Assembly (NCBI GenBank): GCA_016186945.1 | Contig: JACPKR010000005.1 | Coordinates: 1-61,157 of the forward strand | Reading direction: 5' to 3' | Length of the DNA stretch: 61,157 nt | From: Deltaproteobacteria bacterium | GTDB taxonomy: Bacteria > Bdellovibrionota_B > Oligoflexia > Oligoflexales > Bog-1112 | In this document: in pieces, positions 1 to 8,382 of the stretch | Position numbering within the stretch: position 1 is the first letter of the stretch | Layout: each line of letters opens with the position of its first letter | Notes under the pieces: model-generated | What the model was told of the DNA's origin: nothing | The model's input: the letters and a program-made list of their open reading frames with translations, nothing else | Databases searched by the model: none | Position numbers and translations under genes: made by a program

Positions 1-126
1 CATCTCATTGAAAACTTCTTCGCTAAACTGAAACAGTACAGAGCTATTGCAACCAGATATGACAAACTGTCTGGGGTTTTCTTGTCCGCAATTTATATGG
101 CAGGGGTCATGACATGGTTAATTTGA
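1..126 (+). CDS. IS5-like transposase, C-terminal fragment
   Basis: The window opens inside an open frame whose 41 visible residues begin HLIENFFAKLKQYRAIATRY and end GVMTWLI before a TGA. The block E-N-F-F-x-K-L-K-x-Y-R-x-I-A-T-R-Y-D-K is the familiar C-terminal signature of IS5-family (IS427/IS1031-like) DDE transposases, around the catalytic Glu region. The rest of the gene lies to the left of the window, so I cannot say whether the element is intact. It is a different subgroup from the transposase at the other end of the window. Confidence 0.8.
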   Translation, partial: HLIENFFAKLKQYRAIATRYDKLSGVFLSAIYMAGVMTWLI

Positions 127-149
127 CGACACGCCCTAGGGAATCCACA

Positions 150-237
150 GTCATCCCGCGGCTTGACCGCGGGAACCAACGGCAGCCTCTCTCGAAAAGT
201 TGGATCCCGCGGTCAAGCCGCGGGATGACAGACTCGT
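150..237. repeat. Palindromic repeat P, copy 1
   Basis: Two arms, 150-174 and 205-229, are near-perfect inverted copies (GTCATCCCGCGGCTTGACCG and its complement) separated by about 30 bases containing TCTCGAAAAGTTGGA. The arm is followed by AGACTCGTA. The same unit recurs at 58847, also followed by AGACTCGTA, and in split form near 39.8-40.1 kb. The RNA would fold into a long GC-rich hairpin. Confidence 0.85.
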
Positions 238-240
238 AGA

Positions 241-272
241 CTTTTTTTTTGATTATCTTGAACACACTATAT
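241..272 (+). repeat. R2 element, right-end remnant
   Basis: Following the P palindrome is TTTGATTATCTTGAACACAC then TATA, which matches the right terminal sequence of the R2 MITE-like family. The left part of R2 is missing here. The arrangement P then R2 right end repeats what is seen at 58847-58974. The TATAAT string at 270-275 belongs to this end and is not good evidence for a promoter. Confidence 0.6.
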
Positions 273-307
273 AATGGTAGGGAACGGTAAATTTCCGCAA
301 GAGTTAT

Positions 308-913
308 ATGCAGAAACACGTAACCCGTAGGCTGTTTGTGGCAAAGCGTCGCCTCCCCTGGATTTCTTGGAGGAACCAGCTGCGCAGTTTCCTCCAAACC
401 ACATCCTTGCCACAATCCCTCCAAACCACCTCCTTGCCACAAGCGGCGATCATCTTCCTTGTGGTGTGCTGCTGTCCACTGGCAGCACAAGCTTACCAAT
501 CCAAATGGCAAGTGAAAGGAGGAGTGAGTGCCTTCTTTTTCGGCACGGTCATGCCTCCTCAGGGTCTTCTCCTCGCAGGTTATCAATGGGATTTCGATAC
601 ATTCTTCCACGAAGTCAATATAGGCGGGTGGAGGGGCAATCGTGGGACAGATATAGCATACTGGCAAGTTGCTGGAGTTCAACCCTTACCCAAGGGAAGC
701 ATGAGTTTCGGAGCTGGGCTTGGTTGGATATCCCACGATGAAACGTCTGCTTTGGGAAGTCGTTGGCAATTCATCCTGGATATTCGCTATCGTTGGCAAG
801 ATCTCCCCTATTACTTTGGCATGAGCCATATATCAAATGGGGAGTTGTTTTTTCATCACGCCTATCTTCCGAACGTGGGTGAAAATTTCTTCGTTTTTGG
901 ATACGAGTTTTAG
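308..913 (+). CDS. PagL-like lipid A 3-O-deacylase (outer membrane)
   Basis: The C-terminal half looks like the PagL acyloxyacyl hydrolase family, outer-membrane beta-barrels that remove the 3-O acyl chain of lipid A. The C-terminal block has H174-I-S176-N-G, the His-x-Ser of the PagL catalytic pair, then P-N-x-G-E192-N and a final aromatic residue (F201), as in barrel proteins. A signal peptide is visible around residues 46-62 (hydrophobic run ending A-A-Q-A). The first about 45 residues of the longest frame are encoded by an R1 repeat (positions 320-441). The real start may therefore be the TTG at 434, directly before the signal peptide, or the ATG at 308 if the repeat is translated. The last 4 bases overlap the end of the convergent topA. 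The function is inferred from motifs only. Confidence 0.6.
   Translation: MQKHVTRRLFVAKRRLPWISWRNQLRSFLQTTSLPQSLQTTSLPQAAIIFLVVCCCPLAAQAYQSKWQVKGGVSAFFFGTVMPPQGLLLAGYQWDFDTFFHEVNIGGWRGNRGTDIAYWQVAGVQPLPKGSMSFGAGLGWISHDETSALGSRWQFILDIRYRWQDLPYYFGMSHISNGELFFHHAYLPNVGENFFVFGYEF
320..441 (+). repeat. R1 repeat, copy a (partial second half duplicated)
   Basis: It begins with a variant terminal repeat (GTAACCCGTAGGCTGTTTGT then GGCAAA) and contains the R1 hairpin GGAGGAA, CTGCGCAG, TTCCTCC. The tail AAACCACATCCTTGCCACA is followed by a second short copy of the tail. It lies within the long open frame of the PagL-like gene. Confidence 0.8.
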
Positions 914-3501
914 CTTGTTTTTTCTGACCAGCTGTCGTCGCGCCACATGGCAATCCAACCCGTAGGTTTGCCTTCGTCGTCTTCACTCATGACATAATGC
1001 TGTTTGCTTTTCCGACTGAAGCGGATGATTGCGGGATTCCCCTGCGGGTCCTTGGTGGGAGCTTTCGTCAGGTAAAGATATTTCGGGTCAAGTTCATCCT
1101 TGTGGCGTATGAGGTCGGCGACCTGGGGCTTTTTTGTCTCCTTTGACCTCGGAAAATTGCTGGAAGCCAGGAAAACACCCCCTGCTCCGTCGCGTAGGAT
1201 GAAATAGCCGTCCGATTTTTCGCACTTCAATTCTGGCATGGGGACCGGTTCTGACCGAGGCGGTGCGGGTTCTCCATTCTTTAAGATTTTGCGTGTATTC
1301 TTGCACTTAGGTGCGTTGCTGCAGGCGAAATACTTACCGAAACGTCCCGATTTCAAAACCATGGTCGAAGCGCATTTGTCGCATTCTAATGTTGGGCCTT
1401 CGTAGCCTTTGATTCGGAACTTTCCAAGTTCTACCTCGTGCCCGTCGCATTCGGGGTTGTTCCCGCAAACGTGAAGTTTTCGTGTCTCGTCTATAAAATA
1501 GGCATCCATGAGAGTGTCGCACTTAGGACAGCGTTTCTTCGTCAGCATGGATCCCGCGTTGACAGAATGTTCGTCGGGGGCGGCCTCCATCTCATCTCCC
1601 GCAATGAGGTTAAGGGTTCCCTTACATCGTTCCTTGGGAGGGAGGGAGTAACCTTCGCAACTGAGAAACACGCCTGTCCGTGCGGTTCTGATGTTCATGT
1701 TTCTACCACACTCAGGACACTTAATAGCCGTTGGCGTGGGTGTATTACCTCGCATTTTTCGGGACGCTTCGTTCAACTTTTTGGTGAAGTCTTCCCAGAA
1801 AGTATCGAGTACCTTTCGCCACTCGATGTTACCGTTCGCGATCTTATCGAGGTCTTCCTCCATATTTGCTGTAAAACTATAGTCCATCAAGTCTTGGAAA
1901 TTCTCAACGAGTCGGTCAGTGACGATCTCTCCCATCTTCAGACAGTAGAAGCGCTTGTTTTGAAGTTTCACATATCCGCGTTCTTGTATCGTGGAAATAA
2001 TCGAAGCATAGGTTGAAGGACGTCCGATGCTTCGCTTTTCTAGTTCGCGCACTAAACTTGCTTCGGTAAAGCGTGCCGGTGGCTTTGTGAAATGTTGGCT
2101 GGGAAGAACTTCGAGAAGCTTCGGCTTTTCTCCAACTTCTATGGGCGGGAGAGAGGCTTCTTCCTCGGATGTTTTTTTCGCTTGAGGCTGCACCTTCAAA
2201 TATCCGTCGAAGCGAAGAACCCGTCCTCGTGCTTTCAATTCGTACGGACCATTTTCTATGAGAACTGTCGTGCTATCGTACAGAGCAGGAGCCATCTGAC
2301 ATGCGACAAATTGCCTCCAAATGAGGTCGTAAAGTTTCACCGCGTCCGGGTCGCGTTCCGGCAGTTGGGGAGCATTCATTTTCACATCCGTAGGGCGGAT
2401 AGCCTCGTGCGCTTCCTGAGCAGACTTCTTGCTTGCATACTTTATAGGTGTCGCGGGATGGTATTTCTCTCCGAAAGTTTGGGCGATATAGGACCGGCAA
2501 TCTTTCTCTGCGTCAGCACTGATGTTGGTCGAATCCGTACGCATGTAGGTGATATAGCCATTTTCGTATAGCCGCTGAGCAATCAACATGGTTTTCTTAA
2601 CACCGAAACCCAAGCGGACACTGGCACTTTGCTGTAGTGTTGAAGTTATAAAAGGAGCGGATGCTTTGGTGGTGGTTGGTTTCTTCTCGACATCCTTGAC
2701 GACGAACAAACCAGCTTTCAGGCCGTCAACTACTTTGTTTGCCTGCTCTGTGTTAGTGGCACTGAAAGGTTTGCCGTCCACCTTGGCAAGTTCGACAAGG
2801 AAGGGATCCTTTTGATCCGATTTCAGACGTGCGCGGACCTCCCAGTATTCCTCAGGCTTGAAAACGTGGATAGCACGTTCACGCTCCGAGATCAGCCTTA
2901 CCGCGACCGACTGCACCCGACCTGCCGAAAGTCCCCGTGCAATCTTCTGCCAGAGAAGGGGAGAAAGCATGTAACCAACCACCCTGTCGAGAAAACGTCT
3001 CGCCTGCTGAGCATAGACGCGGTCGTAGTTGAGCTTGCCTGGGGAAGCAAACGCATCTCTGATGGCTCGTTTCGTAATTTCTGTGAAGGTAACTCGCTTG
3101 TAACGACTTTTGTCCCCCCCGATAGCCTCCATAAGGTGCCAGGCAATCGCTTCCCCCTCTCGGTCGATATCAGTCGCCAGGAAAATTGTATCCACCTTCT
3201 GAGCCGCTTCCTGAAGTGATCGCAGAACTTTTTCTTTTCCAGGCAGTATTTCGTAGCTTGCATCCCAATTGTCGAAGGGGTTGACGCCAAGTTGTTTTAC
3301 AAGACGTTCTTTTTCTGTCGCTTTTTTGTCTTTGGCTGGCGATGTTTTTTTCTTCTTCTTAGTTTCGGACTCGGCTGATATCAGCTTGGAGAGATCGCGA
3401 ATGTGGCCGATGCTAGACTTGACCACATAGTCTTTTCCAAGAAATTTGTTGATCGTTTTGACTTTGGCAGGCGACTCGACAATAACTAAAGATTTTCCCA
3501 T
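910..3501 (-). CDS. topA: DNA topoisomerase I
   Basis: This type IA topoisomerase relaxes negative supercoils. Its 863 residues are close to the 865 of E. coli TopA. The TOPRIM domain starts at the N-terminus (V-I-V-E-S-P-A-K) and carries D111-I-D113-R-E-G-E for Mg2+ binding. The active-site tyrosine lies in G-Y-I-T-Y319-M-R321, which is the same numbering as E. coli. Three Cys4 zinc ribbons follow in the C-terminal third ([16 protein letters not shown] and CDKCASTM begin them), and then the C-terminal ssDNA-binding region. ATG start; a lysine-rich insert lies at residues 45-65. It is convergent with the PagL-like gene with a 4-base overlap and appears monocistronic. Confidence 0.97.
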   Translation of the reverse strand: MGKSLVIVESPAKVKTINKFLGKDYVVKSSIGHIRDLSKLISAESETKKKKKTSPAKDKKATEKERLVKQLGVNPFDNWDASYEILPGKEKVLRSLQEAAQKVDTIFLATDIDREGEAIAWHLMEAIGGDKSRYKRVTFTEITKRAIRDAFASPGKLNYDRVYAQQARRFLDRVVGYMLSPLLWQKIARGLSAGRVQSVAVRLISERERAIHVFKPEEYWEVRARLKSDQKDPFLVELAKVDGKPFSATNTEQANKVVDGLKAGLFVVKDVEKKPTTTKASAPFITSTLQQSASVRLGFGVKKTMLIAQRLYENGYITYMRTDSTNISADAEKDCRSYIAQTFGEKYHPATPIKYASKKSAQEAHEAIRPTDVKMNAPQLPERDPDAVKLYDLIWRQFVACQMAPALYDSTTVLIENGPYELKARGRVLRFDGYLKVQPQAKKTSEEEASLPPIEVGEKPKLLEVLPSQHFTKPPARFTEASLVRELEKRSIGRPSTYASIISTIQERGYVKLQNKRFYCLKMGEIVTDRLVENFQDLMDYSFTANMEEDLDKIANGNIEWRKVLDTFWEDFTKKLNEASRKMRGNTPTPTAIKCPECGRNMNIRTARTGVFLSCEGYSLPPKERCKGTLNLIAGDEMEAAPDEHSVNAGSMLTKKRCPKCDTLMDAYFIDETRKLHVCGNNPECDGHEVELGKFRIKGYEGPTLECDKCASTMVLKSGRFGKYFACSNAPKCKNTRKILKNGEPAPPRSEPVPMPELKCEKSDGYFILRDGAGGVFLASSNFPRSKETKKPQVADLIRHKDELDPKYLYLTKAPTKDPQGNPAIIRFSRKSKQHYVMSEDDEGKPTGWIAMWRDDSWSEKTS

Positions 3502-3597
3502 GTATCTTACCTAAATCATTCGTCCGTTTGAAAAAGAGGGCATCTTCCACATTCTCTGTTTTATTATAAACATAAATCAACGGGAAATTATCGCAGC

Positions 3598-3620
3598 CTG
3601 CGCAGCGGGGTTCCTCCAAG
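3598..3620 (-). repeat. R1 remnant, copy b
   Basis: The reverse-orientation R1 fragment CTGCGCAGC, then GGGGTTCCTCCAAG, sits between topA and the end of the permease-ATPase gene. Only the central palindrome and one arm survive. Confidence 0.5.
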
Positions 3621-3629
3621 GGCTACGTA

Positions 3630-5396
3630 TTACGGGAATAAAATGTCTAGGGGACGACCGGGCCGTAATGTTCCGTTTGCCAAGACAAAGCAGTCACCCG
3701 CTAGTTCCTTGGCAAGAGACAGGTTGTGAAGGGTCATTAGGATGGTCCTACCTTTGTTAGTAAGCGTCCCTAGCTCGGCAAGAATAGTGCGAGCACAGCT
3801 ATAGTCCAAATGTGCTTCTGGTTCGTCGAGGAGGACAACGGGACTTTGCAGAGCGAGGGTTCTCGCAAGCATGACTTTTTTAAGTTCTCCACTGCTTAGG
3901 GTGAGAACGTTTCGCTGCCAAAGATCGGCGACCCCCATCAGTTCCAAAGCTTCATGGGCGGCGACGAAATCTCGGTTCCCAGGATAGCCTTGGTGATGGG
4001 GGTAACGCCCCATAACGACCACATCAATGACGGAAAAACAGAAGGCAAGCGAATGCTCAGCTGGACACCATGCGCATAGCCTTGCCCGTTCCCGAAGCTT
4101 TAGTGTCGATAATTTGGTAGAACCTGTGCCTTCTCTGTAGACTCGCACGTCTCCTCGGAAATCTGGCTCAAGCCCTGCCAGGCACCTCAGGAGTGTCGAT
4201 TTTCCAGCACCGTTTCGCCCAACGACAACAGACAGCTTCCCAGGAGGGATCGTGAATCTAAGCCCCCTCAAAATCATCTTTCCGCCTTTGCACACCTCTC
4301 CTTGGATATCGCAGGAAATGAACGTCGATGGAACGCGGGGATTCAACAAATCCGCCATCTTGGTTTGGTGGGTGTCGGCTTGTTTTGCTTGGTTCATTAC
4401 GTCTGGTTTTCTTGCCTTAAAAAGAATGGCGAAAAAAAAGGCAACGCCGAGCAGGGAGGTGAGGGAGCCGACTTCCAACTCTCTTGGGGATAGAACGATC
4501 TGGCACAGGAAATCAGCAGCGATGAGCAAGGTCATTCCATTGAGAATGGTGAAAGGGAGCAGGCGGCGATGCGAAGGACCAAGAATTTGCCGGGTAACAT
4601 GAGGGACAATGAGGCCAATGAATGGCAACGCTCCAGCGACACTTACGGCGGAGGCGACCAGCAAGGAAATGGCAGAAATACAAAGCACCTGGGTGGCACG
4701 AATGCTGACAGAAAGCGACTCGGCCACATCTTCCCCCAAAGCCAGAACATCGAGCCGACGCACCAGGAAAAAAGCCAGACCTAAGCCAAGCACCGCAGGG
4801 GGGCACGCTGTTGCCAGATGACTCCATCCGCTACCACTCAACCCACCTAGCATCCAGTGCATAAGCGATGACGCCTTTTCCCAATCCGGCAGCAGCAGAG
4901 AACTAAGAAGCGAGGTCAGTGAACCAAAGAGAATGGCTAGCGCAAATCCGCTTATCAAGAGATGGGACGTATCCCGACCCACTCCTGCCAATACCAAGCC
5001 AAGGACCAAACTCATTGACAGCAAGGTTCCCAAGAACGCACCGGCAGGCAGTAAGTACCAGTGCATCCAAGGTGAGCTGAAGAAAAACACAAGCACTGCT
5101 CCAAAAACTCCCCCAGCGCTTGCACCTAATACGGAAGGACTCGCTAGAGGATTGCGAAACACTCCCTGGCTCAACACACCAGCAGCCGATAAGACGCCCC
5201 CACACAAACCGGCAAGCAGAACCCTTGGAAGCCGTATGGACAGTAGGATCGTTTTTACCAAGTCCCCGTCTGCTTGATGGCCCTGAGAACATAAAAAGCT
5301 CCCAAGCTCTTCGACCGAAAGACTTCCAGACCCGTAGAGAAAAGCTAGGCAAAACGTTGTCAGTAAACAAAACAGACTGAACAGGAACTTACCCAT
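3630..5396 (-). CDS. FecCD-type permease fused to its ABC ATPase (metal/chelate uptake)
   Basis: One 588-residue chain joins two parts that are usually separate proteins. Residues 1-330 form a multi-spanning FecCD/BtuC permease (R-L-P-R at 55-58, R-N-P-L-A-S-P at 81-87, G-L-I-V-P-H-V-T-R at 261-269). Residues 355-588 form an ABC ATPase with Walker A G393-R-N-G-A-G-K-S-T, signature L-S-S-G-E, and Walker B V-V-L-L-D-E-P. A hydrophilic linker of about 25 residues (331-355) connects them. It would import ferric siderophore, heme, cobalamin or a similar chelate. The neighbouring binding-protein gene overlaps its start by 8 bases, indicating a two-gene operon. No frameshift or joining artefact is visible. 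The substrate is unknown. Confidence 0.9.
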   Translation of the reverse strand: MGKFLFSLFCLLTTFCLAFLYGSGSLSVEELGSFLCSQGHQADGDLVKTILLSIRLPRVLLAGLCGGVLSAAGVLSQGVFRNPLASPSVLGASAGGVFGAVLVFFFSSPWMHWYLLPAGAFLGTLLSMSLVLGLVLAGVGRDTSHLLISGFALAILFGSLTSLLSSLLLPDWEKASSLMHWMLGGLSGSGWSHLATACPPAVLGLGLAFFLVRRLDVLALGEDVAESLSVSIRATQVLCISAISLLVASAVSVAGALPFIGLIVPHVTRQILGPSHRRLLPFTILNGMTLLIAADFLCQIVLSPRELEVGSLTSLLGVAFFFAILFKARKPDVMNQAKQADTHQTKMADLLNPRVPSTFISCDIQGEVCKGGKMILRGLRFTIPPGKLSVVVGRNGAGKSTLLRCLAGLEPDFRGDVRVYREGTGSTKLSTLKLRERARLCAWCPAEHSLAFCFSVIDVVVMGRYPHHQGYPGNRDFVAAHEALELMGVADLWQRNVLTLSSGELKKVMLARTLALQSPVVLLDEPEAHLDYSCARTILAELGTLTNKGRTILMTLHNLSLAKELAGDCFVLANGTLRPGRPLDILFP

Positions 5397-6252
5397 TCGT
5401 AAGACCAGCCTTGCTTAAGACCATTTCCACTGCGCTCACGATCCTTGGGGAAAACGAACTAAAAAGATTCGTTGGCATCAAAATCAGACGTTTCTCCTTC
5501 CAAGCTTTCATCCTGCGCAAAGAAGGGGATTCACCCAGGATCTTTATAATCTTCTCTTTCTCCTTTTCTTCCCCAGGAACCAGGAGCCAGTCAGGCTCCA
5601 AGCGAGCGAGAACTTCTTCCGAGATCCTTTGCCAACCGTCAGCTCCTACGCTGGCTGCAAGGTTTTCGACCCCAACATATTGCAGAGCATCATGAATGAG
5701 CGTGTTTTTTCCCACCAAGCTTTTGTCGGGGGCCATGATGAGCACTTTGCAGGTTTTTTTGGAGTCCTTCAGTCTGCTTGCTTGTTTCCCCAAGGTCCCC
5801 CAGAGCTTGGCAATCAACTCATCTGCCTTTGCCTTTTCCTGCACAAGCTGACCTAGGTCGCGAATATGCCTTTGAAGATCGTTGAGAGAGCGAAACCCTT
5901 CCATAACATGGACTTGCCTCCCAGACGTCTTCAGTATCGAGATAAATTCAGGTTTATTAAAGGAAGCGGCTATTACCAAATCAGGACGCAGCGCGAGTAT
6001 GCTTTCCAGTTTTGCCTCCGCCCGATGGGGAATCCCTGCGATTGCGTCCCCCAAGTCTGCGTAAGTTGAGTTGTCCGCCAGCGATGAAACGGCCTGTATC
6101 CGTTTACGCTGCTCCTGGGTGGGCAATAATTGCAGGAGTATCTCGTCACTAGCAAGTGATGTGGACACGATCCTTTCAGCTTTTTGGGGAGCGCTAGAAC
6201 CCAGTACGGGAAGCGTCAGACACAATACCGATAAGAAAAAACTCTTCATCAT
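5389..6252 (-). CDS. Periplasmic binding protein of the metal-chelate ABC importer
   Basis: This 287-residue protein has a cleavable signal peptide (MMKSFFLSVLCLTLPVLGSS). The periplasmic-binding fold of the FepB/BtuF/FhuD type follows: R-I-V-S-T-S-L-A-S-D-E near the mature N-terminus, and A-L-R-P-D-L-V-I-A mid-domain. It should deliver the chelate to the fused permease-ATPase encoded immediately downstream with 8-base overlap. There is no conserved ligand residue from which I can name the substrate. An R2 element lies just upstream of the start. Confidence 0.88.
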   Translation of the reverse strand: MMKSFFLSVLCLTLPVLGSSAPQKAERIVSTSLASDEILLQLLPTQEQRKRIQAVSSLADNSTYADLGDAIAGIPHRAEAKLESILALRPDLVIAASFNKPEFISILKTSGRQVHVMEGFRSLNDLQRHIRDLGQLVQEKAKADELIAKLWGTLGKQASRLKDSKKTCKVLIMAPDKSLVGKNTLIHDALQYVGVENLAASVGADGWQRISEEVLARLEPDWLLVPGEEKEKEKIIKILGESPSLRRMKAWKEKRLILMPTNLFSSFSPRIVSAVEMVLSKAGLTNG

Positions 6253-6266
6253 AAGCCCATGAAAAT

Positions 6267-6346
6267 ATAGTATTTTGGAAAAAGAATTTGGGGAGAGGAC
6301 CTTTTTTCAAAAAGTTTTTCCCCAAATTGATTATCTTGAATACTAT
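6267..6346. repeat. R2 element, short copy B (internally deleted)
   Basis: An 80-bp copy keeps both R2 ends (ATAGTATTTTGGAAAAAGAA on the left, TTGATTATCTTGAATACTAT on the right) but lacks about 85 bp of the middle. It sits between two divergent genes. Confidence 0.85.
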
Positions 6347-6485
6347 AACAATGGTTGTAGATGCTACGAATTTTCATTTACTTCCTCACGTTCACACTTA
6401 GCTGACCTCTCCCAAAGGGAATTTGCCTAGTATCTTGTGTTAAGCCTGGTGAAAAGGTGCCGATCCTTTCATCAGAGGAAATTCG

Positions 6486-6818
6486 ATGCACCGACTACCC
6501 AGTTCTGAAACCCTGACAAGCTACCTCCATTATTACTTCGATGGGGAAGCTTTCGATGTCTCGGAAAAGGGAAGCCTCAGCGGTCGCTGGTTCCGTATCC
6601 ATAACGTGCAGGCAAAAATTCTAACCCTCCCAGAAGCGGAATTTGAACCCACTCTCAAGGCTATCGAAGCTTTAGTGGACAAAGCTCATGCCAAGCCACA
6701 GAAAGACGAAAAGGCGGCGAACAAAAAGAAAACCTTGGGTATAGCACTCTACGAGCAAGTTTCTGAATCGCGTGCCAACGTTTCAACTGACAAGAGGGTA
6801 GGGACGATACACGGATAG
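6486..6818 (+). CDS. Hypothetical protein, 110 aa
   Basis: I do not recognise the family. The first about 70 residues look like a small folded domain (F-D-V-S-E-K-G-S-L-S-G-R-W-F-R-I) and the tail is lysine-rich and probably disordered. A good ribosome site (AGAGGAA) precedes the ATG by 6 bases. The stop lies about 40 bases before the probable start of the RDD-like gene, so the two are probably co-transcribed. Confidence 0.6.
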   Translation: MHRLPSSETLTSYLHYYFDGEAFDVSEKGSLSGRWFRIHNVQAKILTLPEAEFEPTLKAIEALVDKAHAKPQKDEKAANKKKTLGIALYEQVSESRANVSTDKRVGTIHG

Positions 6819-6859
6819 GACCGATGGGTCGGTGTTATAATGAGAAAAAGGAGGAACGT

Positions 6860-7390
6860 GTGAAACATTGGGAAGACTTGGCTAAACTTGCAAAAACCTC
6901 CGGTACCCTAACATTTGAAGCCCTGTCCCCAGGTCTTGGCCTGTCGACGGGCCGCGTTGATCCGGAAGTGGAAAGCCGTCACGAGACCCGCGTTCGTAGG
7001 GAGACGATACCTCGGAGGGATAGCCTGACAATGGGGAGGCAAAAACCTTCTGAGACATTGAAGGCGGGGAAGGAAAGCTCCCAAAAACCGTGGTATGTTC
7101 GTCTTTCCCAATACGCAATTCTGTTCTTCTTTGCTCACCTGACAGACCTTGTTGTGGTTGGCATAAGTTTGTTCCTAGCCTTTTGGGCTGTGTCATTTTT
7201 CCTCTACGGGAAACCGTTGTCATCCTACTCCGAGCTTTTCTCCTGGCTTCATCGCTTCTCCATGGGGGAACATTTTGTCGTCCTCTACTCTGTGTTTGCT
7301 GTTTATTTCGTCATTTTCAAGCTCCTTGTCGGGAAAACTTTCGGACGTCATGTTTTTTCATCGAAGCGAAGACTTGCTTCCCGGGATTGA
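6860..7390 (+). CDS. RDD-like membrane protein
   Basis: About 75 hydrophilic, arginine-rich residues lead into two or three membrane helices. The first contains H-L-T-D-L-V-V-V-G and the last is followed by K-L-L-V-G-K-T-F-G-R, the pattern of RDD-domain proteins (conserved Arg, Asp, Asp). The start is taken at GTG 6860 because an AGGAGG lies about 6 bases upstream; the ATG at 6824 has no ribosome site. The C-terminus is short compared with full RDD domains. Its role is unknown; RDD proteins are often transporter-like. The stop codon overlaps the -35 box of the next gene's promoter. Confidence 0.55.
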   Translation: MKHWEDLAKLAKTSGTLTFEALSPGLGLSTGRVDPEVESRHETRVRRETIPRRDSLTMGRQKPSETLKAGKESSQKPWYVRLSQYAILFFFAHLTDLVVVGISLFLAFWAVSFFLYGKPLSSYSELFSWLHRFSMGEHFVVLYSVFAVYFVIFKLLVGKTFGRHVFSSKRRLASRD

Positions 7391-7415
7391 CCCCCTCCTA
7401 GCCGCCAGTTATAAT
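7387..7415 (+). promoter_or_regulatory. Sigma-70-type promoter of the HTH gene
   Basis: TTGACC at 7387-7392 and TATAAT at 7410-7415 are separated by exactly 17 bases. This is 11 of 12 consensus positions. It lies 63 bases upstream of the ATG of the HTH-protein gene. Confidence 0.75.
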
Positions 7416-7416
7416 T

Positions 7417-7433
7417 TATAAAAAGCTTTTATA
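7417..7433. promoter_or_regulatory. Operator-like inverted repeat at the predicted +1
   Basis: TATAAAA-AGC-TTTTATA is a perfect 7-bp inverted repeat immediately downstream of the -10 box. It covers the expected transcription start of the HTH gene. Placement is typical of an autorepression site; binding by the downstream protein is inference. Confidence 0.5.
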
Positions 7434-7477
7434 GTTTGTAAAAATCGTTAAACCGGCTCGTAACTCTCGGAGGAGTG

Positions 7478-8374
7478 ATGAAATCTGTGAAGTTTCCCAA
7501 CTCATCACAACTTTTTAAATTTTGCCAAAAAGTGCTGCATGAGAAAAAAGGAAAGAAAATCAACGATCAGGACATAGGCTCGATTTTGAACTTCAATCCC
7601 TCCGATTGCAGTCATTGGAAAAAAGGGGAGAAGAACGTCAAGTCGGTCTTTGCGCTCGATACACTCGCTCGTGAGTTGGGAGTCGAGGTAACCCTGATCC
7701 ATGACATTGCGAGCGGGGCGATTGGTCTGGAAGAAGCTTATTTCGAATATACAGAAGCGAGTCATTTTGGGTCCGCGTACCGACAAGCCCTTATTCTGGG
7801 GGAAAAGGTAGTAAACGAGCAAAGGCAGAGGGTAGAAAGGTTTGTGACATCCTTGCATCAGCGGACGGAATTTCGTACGCCTCCCCTCTATTTGCCGGAG
7901 ATTCTCCGCTTTTTCACGTTCATCACGGCACAGACGACGGATATGATGGATAAGCTCAGCCGTGTTTTAAGGACTCGACCCCAGCAATACGTGATTCAGT
8001 ACCGAAAAGGGGAACTTAAACCTCAAACGCGAATGAGCATTGCGTTTGACCTGGCTCGCATTCTCTTGGAAGGCGAGCGGGAGCGTTTCCAGTCTGAGTT
8101 GGGGAATCTGCGAGAGGAACTTAGCACGTTCGAACGCACAGTCTTTGTAGCCACCCTGCTTGTTCCCAAAACGATGTTGTCGGATGAACTGGCAAAAATC
8201 GACGCTCGCAAAAACGTCGTTGCCGAACTTGCAGTCGCTTTCTGGGTTCCCAAATCGCTTGTGAGCTTTCAGTTGCAGGACTCTTTCCGCGAAGGTAAGG
8301 AGGAGCTTCGACGACCGCAGGCTTCTGCTCCTCGTCCCGTTCTAAGTCACAGCCCAGCCACCCCCGCGTCCTGA
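7478..8374 (+). CDS. HTH (XRE-like) transcription regulator, 299-aa class
   Basis: The N-terminal about 80 residues resemble a Cro/C1-type helix-turn-helix (D-Q-D-I-G-S-I-L-N-F-N-P-S-D-C-S-H-W-K-K-G, then an L-A-R-E-L-G-V helix). The remaining about 200 residues are alpha-helical and unrecognised, with a proline-rich tail. ATG at 7478 follows GGAGGAG; the GTG at 7475 lies too close to the ribosome site. The preceding promoter and palindrome suggest autoregulation. It is convergent with the leucine-rich-repeat lipoprotein gene, with an 8-base gap. Confidence 0.6.
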   Translation: MKSVKFPNSSQLFKFCQKVLHEKKGKKINDQDIGSILNFNPSDCSHWKKGEKNVKSVFALDTLARELGVEVTLIHDIASGAIGLEEAYFEYTEASHFGSAYRQALILGEKVVNEQRQRVERFVTSLHQRTEFRTPPLYLPEILRFFTFITAQTTDMMDKLSRVLRTRPQQYVIQYRKGELKPQTRMSIAFDLARILLEGERERFQSELGNLREELSTFERTVFVATLLVPKTMLSDELAKIDARKNVVAELAVAFWVPKSLVSFQLQDSFREGKEELRRPQASAPRPVLSHSPATPAS

Positions 8375-8382
8375 AGACCGTC

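Noticed and set aside
258-275. Promoter TTGAAC ... TATAAT upstream of the PagL-like gene
   Set aside because: Spacing is only 6 bases and the whole string is the conserved right end of R2, present unchanged at other sites.
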